From assembly GCA_002327685.1 (NCBI GenBank), contig DCXN01000012.1, positions 43,943 through 79,709 on the forward strand: 35,767 nucleotides of DNA, given 5' to 3'. The notes beneath the pieces are model-generated. The model was not told the DNA's origin and made no database searches. It saw only the letters and a list, made by a program, of their open reading frames with translations. The position numbers were made by a program, and so were the translations under genes. Shown piece by piece: positions 8,174 through 15,050 of the stretch (the first letter of the stretch is position 1; every line of letters begins with the position of its first letter). Origin of the DNA: Patescibacteria group bacterium UBA2135 (GTDB lineage: Bacteria; Patescibacteriota; Minisyncoccia; Phycocordibacterales; UBA2135).

Positions 8174-9238
8174 GTGTTCGGTGGAACACGTGGAACAGGT
8201 CGGGCGACATATAGAACAAACAAGAAGCCTCAAATATGGTTCTCCGCTTTTTTGTTGGTTTTATTTTTGACGGTGCCGGTGTATGAAGTTCATGCCGGCT
8301 TCCTTTCGTTTTTGGGAAAATTGTTTTCCAGCGTAGTTGAAGATACTACATACGACGATGTTAACTCGCAAAACATGGCACTTCTACAGGCCGCGCTGAA
8401 CGTTGACCCAAACCCGTCAAAAGGTGGCGGAGATATCACTATTGTTGGCGACAGTGCGCTTCTCCCCGATTCAGGGCCGTTAGGTACAATTGCCGACGTT
8501 GAAGAATCACAATCTCTCGGACACATCAGTTTGTATGTTGTACGTGAAGGAGATTCTCTTTCTCAAATAGCAGGCATGTTTGGTGTTTCAATAAATACTA
8601 TCATTTGGGCAAATGATATACAGCGCGGTAACCTCATCCGACCTGGGCAGATACTTATTATCCTTCCGGTTACTGGAGTTCAATATACAGTAAAAAGTGG
8701 CGATACACTTAATAGTATTGCTAAAAAATACGAAGGCAGTGTAGATGAAATTATGCAGTTTAACGGTATTGCAGACGCTTCGTTGGTTTCAGTGGGAGAT
8801 GAAATTATTATTCCCGGTGGCGATCTTGGAACACCTAGTTATAGTGTAAAAACAACACGTGCGCGTGTTCGCGGAACTGGTGGCCCGGAGTATATAGGAT
8901 ATTACTTAAAACCAGTTGTGGGAGCTCCACGAACACAAGGTCTTCATGGATATAATGGAATTGATTTTGGCGCACCGCACGGACGTGAAGTAATGGCATC
9001 TGCTAATGGAACGGTTATCATTGCGCGTAATTCCGGATGGAACGGAGGATATGGAAAGTATATTGTAGTGAGCCACCGAAACGGGACACAAACACTCTAT
9101 GCCCACCTCAACGGGGTTATTGTTGGCCAGGGCGCTTCTGTCGTGCAGGGGCAAGTCATTGGATACATTGGTTCAACTGGACGCTCAACTGGCTCACATC
9201 TCCACTTTGAAGTCCGTGGAGCTAAAAATCCTTTTTAA
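8174..9238 (+). CDS. Secreted LysM-LysM-M23 peptidase (cell wall hydrolase)
   Basis: The frame opens at 8102 and the first usable start is GTG 8174 (354 residues); no clear ribosome binding site is seen, so the start is uncertain. A hydrophobic segment at about 21-41 is a signal peptide or anchor. Two LysM domains follow (about 119-165 and 170-215; YVVREGDSLSQIA and YTVKSGDTLNSIA), which bind glycan strands. A LytM/M23 metallopeptidase domain at 257-350 ends the protein, with His311 (YAHLN) and HLHFEV (His342/His344) intact. The first zinc motif reads HGYNGID: Asp264 is present, but the usual His four residues before it is Tyr260, with His258 two residues further upstream. A terminator follows at 9273. 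The likely role is peptidoglycan remodelling at division. Confidence 0.88.
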   Translation: MFGGTRGTGRATYRTNKKPQIWFSAFLLVLFLTVPVYEVHAGFLSFLGKLFSSVVEDTTYDDVNSQNMALLQAALNVDPNPSKGGGDITIVGDSALLPDSGPLGTIADVEESQSLGHISLYVVREGDSLSQIAGMFGVSINTIIWANDIQRGNLIRPGQILIILPVTGVQYTVKSGDTLNSIAKKYEGSVDEIMQFNGIADASLVSVGDEIIIPGGDLGTPSYSVKTTRARVRGTGGPEYIGYYLKPVVGAPRTQGLHGYNGIDFGAPHGREVMASANGTVIIARNSGWNGGYGKYIVVSHRNGTQTLYAHLNGVIVGQGASVVQGQVIGYIGSTGRSTGSHLHFEVRGAKNPF

Positions 9239-9272
9239 AACAGGGAGCTAATATACACACAAAGAACATGGT

Positions 9273-9301
9273 CAATCCTGTTTACGGCAGGATTGTTTTT
9301 G
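9273..9301 (+). terminator. Intrinsic terminator after the M23 gene
   Basis: CAATCCTG (9273-9280) and CAGGATTG (9288-9295) form an 8-bp stem with a 7-nt loop, followed directly by TTTTTG. Confidence 0.8.
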
Positions 9302-9330
9302 TTTGGAAATGATTTTGATATACTAATTAC

Positions 9331-10356
9331 ATGCAACCGTATTTTAAGGCACTTATGGCGTTTCTCTTATTAACCGCACTTTTAAGCGGTGGCTATGCCG
9401 TATTTCAAAGAGAGTTTTTGGAAAATATGAAACAGCGCGCGGTACAGGAGCTGGGCGATGGAAACTATTTAGCATCTATTTTGCAACTCAATGAATTAAA
9501 AGAAATTTCAGAAGATGAATCTGTTATAGAAAGCGCGGAGTTGGATATACAGAAGGCGCAGGATCTTTTGGTCGCTGAAAAAAATTTTGAAAAAGCAAAA
9601 ACGGCAGCAGAAGAAGGAGATTGGCTTGTAACAAAAACAATTCTTGAAGGAGATGCCGCGGTTATAAATACGTCGTTTAAATATTATCAGGAAGCAATTG
9701 ATTTGTTCCTTGAAGCGTCAGAAAAAATAAAATATCTGGAAGAGAAAATAGATACAGAGATAAGGAAATTAAAAGATGAAGCTGTGGAGGAGAAAAAGTT
9801 GCGTGAAACCGCTGAAGCACAGGCGGCAGAAACACAGGAACAACTTGAAACAACAATTGAAGAAAGAGCAATAGCAGAGACGGTGCTTAAAAGGCAAATA
9901 AGAGAAAATGAAAGCAAAGTAGAGCTTGCAAAAGGCGAAATAGCGACGGAACGTTTAGAGAAATTTAAAAATGAACTTGATGTGTATCGCGAAATGCTTG
10001 TGACAGGAATTGGCCACTTAGACAATGCGCTTGGAGAGGTTGAAAATAACAATAACACCAATGCATTTGCGCTCATTTCTGTTGTAAGCCAAGGAAAAAC
10101 TTTATTTGATGAAGTTGAAGTACTTGGACAAGAGTTACTTGAGCAAAGAACTCCAAAAGAACATAAAATATACACCAATAAACTTATGCAGGCAGCAGCA
10201 CTTTTAATTGAAGCGTCGCAACGCACGGTCAGTCTTGTTTTTTCTGACATGGGAGGTACAGAATCAGAATTTGAAACACTGTTGAATGAAATAAAACAGC
10301 GCAAAAACACAGCCCTTCAACTAATTCAGGAAATACAAAACTTCATTTCCTCGTAA
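9331..10356 (+). CDS. Membrane-anchored coiled-coil protein
   Basis: The 341-residue protein has an N-terminal membrane segment or uncleaved signal (about 5-24), then a charged, strongly helical body. A TPR-like helical part (about 30-125) leads into a long Glu/Lys/Ala-rich coiled coil (about 130-220), then more helices. TATACT at 9319-9324 lies 6 nt before the ATG, with no Shine-Dalgarno, so a leaderless mRNA is likely. I recognise no family. A scaffold or tether role in the envelope would fit but is not shown by the sequence. Confidence 0.8.
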   Translation: MQPYFKALMAFLLLTALLSGGYAVFQREFLENMKQRAVQELGDGNYLASILQLNELKEISEDESVIESAELDIQKAQDLLVAEKNFEKAKTAAEEGDWLVTKTILEGDAAVINTSFKYYQEAIDLFLEASEKIKYLEEKIDTEIRKLKDEAVEEKKLRETAEAQAAETQEQLETTIEERAIAETVLKRQIRENESKVELAKGEIATERLEKFKNELDVYREMLVTGIGHLDNALGEVENNNNTNAFALISVVSQGKTLFDEVEVLGQELLEQRTPKEHKIYTNKLMQAAALLIEASQRTVSLVFSDMGGTESEFETLLNEIKQRKNTALQLIQEIQNFISS

Positions 10357-10594
10357 GGCAACAATACAACAAACGCCGCAATGAGTTGAGGTGTTTGTCG
10401 TGTTTAAATCTGAAGCGTTTTTGAGATATATAAGTGATTTACGTAAAGTAAATGCTCGTACCTCTAAATATAGAATCCTCTTGTTTTGCAATGTGTTTAT
10501 CAAAAAACAAGCATAGATTTATAAAAAATAGTTTTAAAATACGTTGCAAATTAAGGATATTTTGAAGGATAGGAATAGTTAATCACGCAGCTAC
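10357..10594. other. Intergenic region without a recognised gene
   Basis: An imperfect 12-bp hairpin (10366-10377 with 10390-10401, 10 of 12 pairs) follows the coiled-coil gene and may be its terminator, although the T-run is poor. The remaining sequence is AT-rich, and I see nothing else in it. Confidence 0.4.
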
Positions 10595-10624
10595 TTGACA
10601 AATGGTATACAAGTTTGGTATAAT
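10595..10624 (+). promoter_or_regulatory. Consensus sigma-70-type promoter
   Basis: TTGACA (10595-10600), an 18-bp spacer and TATAAT (10619-10624). The extended -35 CTTGACAAAT is shared with promoters at 17341, 24671, 32558 and 32392 (complement). It drives the small secreted protein gene at 10665. Confidence 0.85.
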
Positions 10625-10664
10625 ACAGGTAGTAATTTGAACCTAGAAAAGAGAGGATGTTATC

Positions 10665-10967
10665 GTGGCCGTACAGAAATCCAAAATACTTGCTACCATA
10701 GCCCTTGCGACAATCATCGTTGTTTTAGGGGGAGAGTTTCATCCCCAATTGGCGCAGGCAGGTGGAATAGCAATTACAGGGAAGGAAGTTTCCAGCAATG
10801 TGGAGAAAACCCCAAAAACGGTGGACAAGGTGATTGATATTCTACGCCTTGAAAACCACCAGGCTGGCGCATGTTTTACCTATGTTGGGGGTGCCAGCAA
10901 ACTTGCAACTATTCCGTGCGAAAAAAATCCAGACGGGAAATCACTGGACACAGTTGTGCCGAAATAA
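10665..10967 (+). CDS. Small secreted protein
   Basis: The 100-residue protein starts at GTG 10665 behind a purine-rich ribosome binding site (AGAGAGGA). A signal peptide covers about residues 1-32, with likely cleavage after AQA. The mature part of about 68 residues has two cysteines (in ACFTY and IPCEK) that could form a disulfide. It has its own consensus promoter and a strong terminator at 10985, so it is a single-gene unit. I do not recognise a family. Confidence 0.75.
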   Translation: MAVQKSKILATIALATIIVVLGGEFHPQLAQAGGIAITGKEVSSNVEKTPKTVDKVIDILRLENHQAGACFTYVGGASKLATIPCEKNPDGKSLDTVVPK

Positions 10968-10984
10968 ACCCTCGTTAAACTACT

Positions 10985-11021
10985 CCCCGCTACGTCCTCG
11001 GACGTCTGGCGGGGTTTTCTT
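10985..11021 (+). terminator. Intrinsic terminator of the small secreted protein gene
   Basis: A two-tier stem, CCCCGC (10985-10990) with GCGGGG (11009-11014) enclosing ACGTC/GACGT, is followed by TTTTCTTTT. Confidence 0.9.
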
Positions 11022-11082
11022 TTGTAATATTTCAATGATTGTGTCACAATCCCCCAAAACGTAATCCCTCTTTTCGTTTTTT

Positions 11083-11110
11083 ATTGAACAATTCGCCCGA
11101 ATTGTTCAAT
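11083..11110. repeat. Perfect 13-bp inverted repeat
   Basis: ATTGAACAATTCG (11083-11095) and CGAATTGTTCAAT (11098-11110) are separated by two bases. It lies between two terminators at the convergent end of the secreted-protein gene and the toxin-antitoxin operon. The function is unknown. Confidence 0.6.
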
Positions 11111-11122
11111 GCAGTGTCTAAA

Positions 11123-11169
11123 CATTGAAATGCAGAACGCCTCAATACGTTGAGGCGTTTGTTTCAATG
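11123..11169 (-). terminator. Nested hairpin downstream of the RelE-like toxin gene
   Basis: CATTGAAA/TTTCAATG encloses AACGCCTCAA-TACG-TTGAGGCGTT (11136-11159). It lies 13 bp beyond the toxin stop and probably ends the toxin-antitoxin transcript. Confidence 0.6.
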
Positions 11170-11181
11170 CATGAATGCTTT

Positions 11182-11439
11182 TTAATATGTTTTTGAACTT
11201 CTGCGCTTAATATCGTGTATTATTACTACGTGATTTTTAAAATCTAAGTCAAAAAGAATACGCCAATTGCCAACACGACGACGAAATGCTGCTGGCTGAT
11301 CCTTTAGCCAATCAGTGTCACCACTAAATGGATTGTTCTCTATTTCCCGAAGAGCGTTTGAGACATAATCTCGATCTTTCCGAGGTATCCGTGGCACAGT
11401 TTTTCTTGCCCGTTTAACGATGTGAATTGTCCACTTCAT
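11182..11439 (-). CDS. RelE/ParE-superfamily toxin
   Basis: From the ATG at 11439 the protein has 85 residues (MKWTIHIVKRARKTV); the upstream TTG at 11454 is less likely. The size, the basic character and the motif set KRARKTV...AFRRRVGNWRILFDLD...VVIIHDIKRRSSKTY are typical of RelE/YoeB/ParE-type toxins, with the R-x-G-x-W-R-I core strand and a basic C-terminal tail. RelE members cleave mRNA on the ribosome and ParE members inhibit gyrase; the sequence does not decide between them. The start overlaps the antitoxin gene by 26 bp, as in translationally coupled pairs. Confidence 0.82.
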   Translation of the reverse strand: MKWTIHIVKRARKTVPRIPRKDRDYVSNALREIENNPFSGDTDWLKDQPAAFRRRVGNWRILFDLDFKNHVVIIHDIKRRSSKTY

Positions 11440-11671
11440 TGAAAAGATTTTCAAGCGTTATAAATTCACCACGCGCATACTCTGCTCTACCCTGCTTGAG
11501 CGCACGCGCCTCTTCTGCAGATGTCGTCGTTGCGTGTAGAGACTTGCCCATATATAAGCGAATTGCCTCACGGATAAATTCTGACCGAGTGCGATGCTCT
11601 TTTTTTGACGCCCGATCAACAATTTTAAGCATCGTTGTTGGCAGTGTGATAGAAAGATTTTTTGTTTTCAT
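11414..11671 (-). CDS. Ribbon-helix-helix (CopG/ParD-like) antitoxin
   Basis: From the ATG at 11671 the protein has 85 residues (MKTKNLSITLP). The N-terminal strand KNLSITLP and the helix-turn-helix RASKKEHRTRSEFIREAIRLYM are the RHH DNA-binding fold (about residues 3-42). The C-terminal half is acidic and should wrap the toxin. It is the first gene of the pair and overlaps the toxin start. It probably represses its own promoter; I see no clear operator beyond AT-rich upstream sequence. Confidence 0.82.
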   Translation of the reverse strand: MKTKNLSITLPTTMLKIVDRASKKEHRTRSEFIREAIRLYMGKSLHATTTSAEEARALKQGRAEYARGEFITLENLFNEVDNSHR

Positions 11672-11774
11672 ATAATTTAACCAATAACATTTAATAATAT
11701 TATATATTATCAAATGACATATACGTTGTAAAGCGGCAGCTCAAAATCCTCGCAATTCTTTAACATAAGCACTT

Positions 11775-11814
11775 AACAACATTCCAACATTCGCAAGAAT
11801 GTTGGAATGTTGTT
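11775..11814. terminator. 18-bp perfect hairpin after comM/yifB
   Basis: AACAACATTCCAACATTC (11775-11792) pairs with 11797-11814 around GCAA. It lies 3' of yifB on the minus strand and upstream of the antitoxin, with weak T-runs. It probably ends yifB transcription and may also shield the antitoxin promoter. Confidence 0.55.
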
Positions 11815-11858
11815 ACAAAAATATTCTATATTCCAAATTCTACATTCCATCTTCCATT

Positions 11859-13490
11859 CTAATACACAAACTGTTTCGGACGATATTGTAGCGCCTCCAA
11901 AATGTGGGACTCTTTTATTTCCCCAGAATGGTCAAGATCGGCGATCGTGCGCGCCAATTTTATAGTGCGATGATATGAGCGAGCAGATAAATCAAGTTTT
12001 TTAGCGGACTCCTCAAGAAGCGTCGTAACAGATTGTGAAAGCGACATGTATGTTTCTATCTCTTTCACTCCAATTCCGCTGTTGAGTGTGGCGTTTGCAT
12101 CCGCGTATCGTTTTTCTTGTCTTCCTCGCGCGTCTTTAACCCGCGCGCGGACAAATTTGCTTTCCTCCCCTGTTTTTTCTCCGGTAAGTTTTTTATGTTC
12201 AACGCGCGGCACTTCAACCCATATATCAATGCGGTCAATAATTGGTCCTGAAATTTTTCGGTGATATTTCATCAATTGTGATGGCGTACAGGAGCATTCT
12301 TTTACTTTGTCTCTGTAATATCCGCACGGACACGGGTTAAATGCGGCAACAAGAATAAATTCTGCTGGGAATGTTTCGGAACCCTTCGCGCGGGCAATGG
12401 AAACGGTGCCTTCTTCAAGCGGCTGGCGAAGTGCTTCAATGACTCGCCGGTCAAATTCAGGAAATTCATCAAGAAAGAGCACTCCCCTGTGTGAGAATGT
12501 GATTTCTCCCGGTTTTGGAAAAGAACCGCCTCCAATAATTGAAGTGTGTGATGATGTATGATGCGGCGCGCGAAACGGCGGAATGGTCATTAAATCCTTA
12601 TCAACTTTTCCAACTGTTCCATAAATGCCTGTTACCTCAAGCGCATTTTCAAGTGAGAGCGGCGGCAAGATTCCTGCGAGCGCTTTTGCAAGCAAAGTCT
12701 TTCCAGTGCCGGGCGGACCGAAAAATGCAACATTGTGCCCTCCTGCCGCCGCGATCTCAAGACCTCGTTTGGCGTTTTCTTGTCCCCTAATATCATTGAA
12801 ATCAAGCTCGCATGTGTGTTCGTGAGTTTGAATGTCAGAAAAATCTCTTTGTTTTTCTGCAGATAATTTTTCATTAGTAATACCAGTTTTTTTCTGTGTT
12901 TCTTCGTCAAGTTCTTTTTTGTTGAGATGTGAAATAATTTCCTTCAAAGTTTTTACACCGTAGATGGTAATACCTTTTACGAATGATGCTTCATTTGCGT
13001 TTTCGCGCGGAAGATATACTTCTTCAAAACCCTGCTTTTTTGCTTTCTCTACAAGCAATAGTGCTCCTTTTATCGGGCGTAGTTCACCACCCAAAGAAAG
13101 TTCGCCGAGGAATAATTTCTTTTTGGGATTAAAGTATATTTTTTCTTTCGCGAGGAGATATCCAAGGGCAATTGGCAGATCAAAAATTGGACCCTCTTTT
13201 TTAAGATCAGCCGGCGCAAGGGCAACAACTACTTTTTGTTTCCCAATGTTTTTAGGAGATTTAAACCCCACGCTTTTTATAGCAGAGCTTACTCTGTCTT
13301 TTGACTCCTCAATTGCTTTGTCTGGAAGTCCGACAATGGAAAACGTGTGAAATCCGTTAAATAAATCAACTTCAACAGATATGATATGCGCGGTGAGTCC
13401 TACCGCTTGTGCCGAGTGCAACCTAGGTACTTGCGAATCCGATGTATCTTTAGTTTTGATGGGATCTGGCGCCGAATGAATAGTATGCAT
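11859..13490 (-). CDS. YifB/ComM family Mg-chelatase-like AAA+ ATPase
   Basis: From the ATG at 13490 the protein has 543 residues. The N-terminal part has the ComM/YifB signature VGLTAHIISVEVDLFNG and FSIVGLPDKAIEESKDR (Lon-like fold). The AAA+ core follows with Walker A FFGPPGTGKT, Walker B GVLFLDEFPEF, a Cys-rich insert CPCGYYRDKVKECSC and the family motif SGPIIDRIDIWVEVP. The C-terminal Mg_chelatase_C helical domain has ARSYHRTIKLARTIADLD. ComM is a hexameric branch-migration helicase in natural transformation; other YifB roles are unclear. DNA uptake is known to matter in CPR bacteria, so a recombination role fits. A terminator shared with the DksA-like gene lies upstream. Confidence 0.93.
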   Translation of the reverse strand: MHTIHSAPDPIKTKDTSDSQVPRLHSAQAVGLTAHIISVEVDLFNGFHTFSIVGLPDKAIEESKDRVSSAIKSVGFKSPKNIGKQKVVVALAPADLKKEGPIFDLPIALGYLLAKEKIYFNPKKKLFLGELSLGGELRPIKGALLLVEKAKKQGFEEVYLPRENANEASFVKGITIYGVKTLKEIISHLNKKELDEETQKKTGITNEKLSAEKQRDFSDIQTHEHTCELDFNDIRGQENAKRGLEIAAAGGHNVAFFGPPGTGKTLLAKALAGILPPLSLENALEVTGIYGTVGKVDKDLMTIPPFRAPHHTSSHTSIIGGGSFPKPGEITFSHRGVLFLDEFPEFDRRVIEALRQPLEEGTVSIARAKGSETFPAEFILVAAFNPCPCGYYRDKVKECSCTPSQLMKYHRKISGPIIDRIDIWVEVPRVEHKKLTGEKTGEESKFVRARVKDARGRQEKRYADANATLNSGIGVKEIETYMSLSQSVTTLLEESAKKLDLSARSYHRTIKLARTIADLDHSGEIKESHILEALQYRPKQFVY

Positions 13491-13554
13491 TGCATAGAAG
13501 TTTATATAAAAGTGTAGAGAGATGCAAATATTCAAATTAAAATGATAGACTAAA

Positions 13555-13584
13555 AAAACAACCCCGCCATGGCGGGGTTGTTTT
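13555..13584 (-). terminator. Bidirectional-looking terminator
   Basis: AAAACAACCCCGCC (13555-13568) is the reverse complement of 13571-13584, with A/T runs on both sides. It overlaps the stop codon of the DksA-like gene and insulates yifB from it. Confidence 0.85.
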
Positions 13585-13954
13585 AAATTTTTTCGTTTAT
13601 ATGTTCTTTACATGTCCTAGCGGCAGGATTTGCCTTGAGTCGGTCTTCTTCAATTGGCTTGCTGTCTATCTCGCATGTTCCGTATTTTTCGTCTTCTATT
13701 TTTTTAAGCGCTATATTTACATTAGCAAGCCGATTTTCAAGTTCAGCGGCGATACCGCTCCGCTCTTCAAATTCCTCAATACGGTCTGCTTTAAGGTTTT
13801 TATCTGCTTCTTGGTCTATGTTATGTTTTTCAGGTGTTGCTTCCCAGTCGCCTGGAACGTCTGGGTTTTTATGTCCAAGGTTTGCAAGCTCCTCTTCAAG
13901 GAGTTGTTTTTCTTCCTTTAATTTTTGTTTAAAATATTGTGTGTCTAATTCCAT
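13583..13954 (-). CDS. DksA/TraR-like protein with an altered zinc site
   Basis: From the ATG at 13954 the protein has 123 residues; the longer frame upstream is unlikely. A coiled coil spans about residues 5-90 (QKLKEEKQLLEEEL and the IAAELENRLANVNIALKKI stretch) and is followed by the zinc-finger region YGTCEIDSKPIEEDRLKANP and AARTCKEH. The DksA C-x2-C-x17-C-x2-C spacing is kept, but the ligands are Cys94, Asp97, Cys115 and His118. DksA-type proteins enter the RNA polymerase secondary channel through the coiled-coil tip. TATACT at 13961-13966 (complement), 6 nt before the ATG, suggests a leaderless mRNA. Confidence 0.82.
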   Translation of the reverse strand: MELDTQYFKQKLKEEKQLLEEELANLGHKNPDVPGDWEATPEKHNIDQEADKNLKADRIEEFEERSGIAAELENRLANVNIALKKIEDEKYGTCEIDSKPIEEDRLKANPAARTCKEHINEKI

Positions 13955-13999
13955 ACAGCAAGTATATGGTATTAAGTGTAAAGTATCAAGTATAAAAGC

Positions 14000-14024
14000 A
14001 AAAGTGGGGTCAGACCCCACTTTT
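14000..14024 (-). terminator. Terminator/repeat GTGGGGTC-A-GACCCCAC
   Basis: AAAAGTGGGGTC (14000-14011) and GACCCCACTTTT (14013-14024) flank one base. On the minus strand it follows the membrane protein gene at 14042 and ends in TTTT. A related 9-bp version lies at 7920-7938. Confidence 0.7.
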
Positions 14025-14041
14025 GTCGTGTCAGATATGCT

Positions 14042-14956
14042 CTAGCGTAACATTTTCTGTGGCGTTTTTAGTCGTGTTACGATCTCTTTGAATGCGTCTG
14101 TGTTTGTAGTTATCACAATTGTATTTCTGTCTACGAACGAATAAAGTAACTTTGTTTCATTGTTTGTGTTTTTTAATATGCGCACATCATTGTTTTGTAT
14201 TACTACATCTTCAAATAATTGTGTTCTACTGAAATCTGTTCTTTCGAGCAGAAACATTGGAGATAAATCGCTTAGCATAAATGGCTCCCACTGAAGCATT
14301 CCAAGAAACGCACCGTCATAAAACCTATTAGTAAGAATTAAAAATGGTTCTGTCTTTCGAAATGCGTGAAATCCAAACAAAAAAGGATCATTAAACGTGC
14401 GGATGAGCTGCCGTGGCGTTTCATGCCCGAGCATGGAGAATAATTCAGATGTACTAAGAAGTGCTGTTTGTTCTCCTTCAAGAGTTTCTATTGTTTTTGT
14501 AAACGTAATTCCCAATATGCTGTCAATTGGCATGTTTTCTTCTCGTTTGAGGACTTCAACTTTTCCACGTATTTCATTTTCATTGAAACGTTCAATAGAA
14601 ATCGTCTTGTGGTTTTCAAGGAAAACAGGACTTTGTATATCTAAAGATGGTGATATTACTTGTTCGGGTGCTTTTGCTCGCAATAACATGAATGCAGAAA
14701 CTCCTATCGCGAGTACAACAAGGAGAATACCAAGCCCGATAAAAATGTTTTTCGGAGTAAAGATTTTTCGTGTTTGCTCTGGTTGTACCACTCCTGATTT
14801 TTCTTGTCTTTTTTTCTCCGCAATAACCATCCCGGTAAACGACTGTTTTTGTTGTTTCAACGCCTCCGAAATATCATACTTATAAGTGCGAAGCCTTTTT
14901 ATAAACGTGTCTTGTCCCTCCTTCTTTTCTTCAGGTGTTTTTTGTTCATTATCCAT
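14042..14956 (-). CDS. Single-pass membrane protein of unknown function
   Basis: The 304-residue protein has a charged cytoplasmic N-terminus (about 1-68, Lys/Glu/Gln-rich), one membrane helix (about 71-92, NIFIGLGILLVVLAIGVSAF) and an extracytoplasmic domain of about 210 residues with mixed alpha/beta character. A motif FTKTIETLEGEQTALLST and the segments around GMLQWEPFMLSDLSPMF show no enzyme signature. TATGAT at 14963-14968 (complement) lies 6 nt before the ATG, so a leaderless mRNA is likely. I do not recognise a named family. Confidence 0.8.
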   Translation of the reverse strand: MDNEQKTPEEKKEGQDTFIKRLRTYKYDISEALKQQKQSFTGMVIAEKKRQEKSGVVQPEQTRKIFTPKNIFIGLGILLVVLAIGVSAFMLLRAKAPEQVISPSLDIQSPVFLENHKTISIERFNENEIRGKVEVLKREENMPIDSILGITFTKTIETLEGEQTALLSTSELFSMLGHETPRQLIRTFNDPFLFGFHAFRKTEPFLILTNRFYDGAFLGMLQWEPFMLSDLSPMFLLERTDFSRTQLFEDVVIQNNDVRILKNTNNETKLLYSFVDRNTIVITTNTDAFKEIVTRLKTPQKMLR

Positions 14957-15050
14957 AGGGTAATCATATCATAACGATACACTCTGCCGCATGAAACGTG
15001 TCCTACCTTCGGTGTGGTAGCCTTGAATCAATGGTGTCCCATTCTTTCTG

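Noticed and set aside
9687..10310. Minus-strand ORF of 207 codons
   Set aside because: Ser/Phe/Leu-rich antisense shadow of the Glu/Lys-rich coiled-coil gene.
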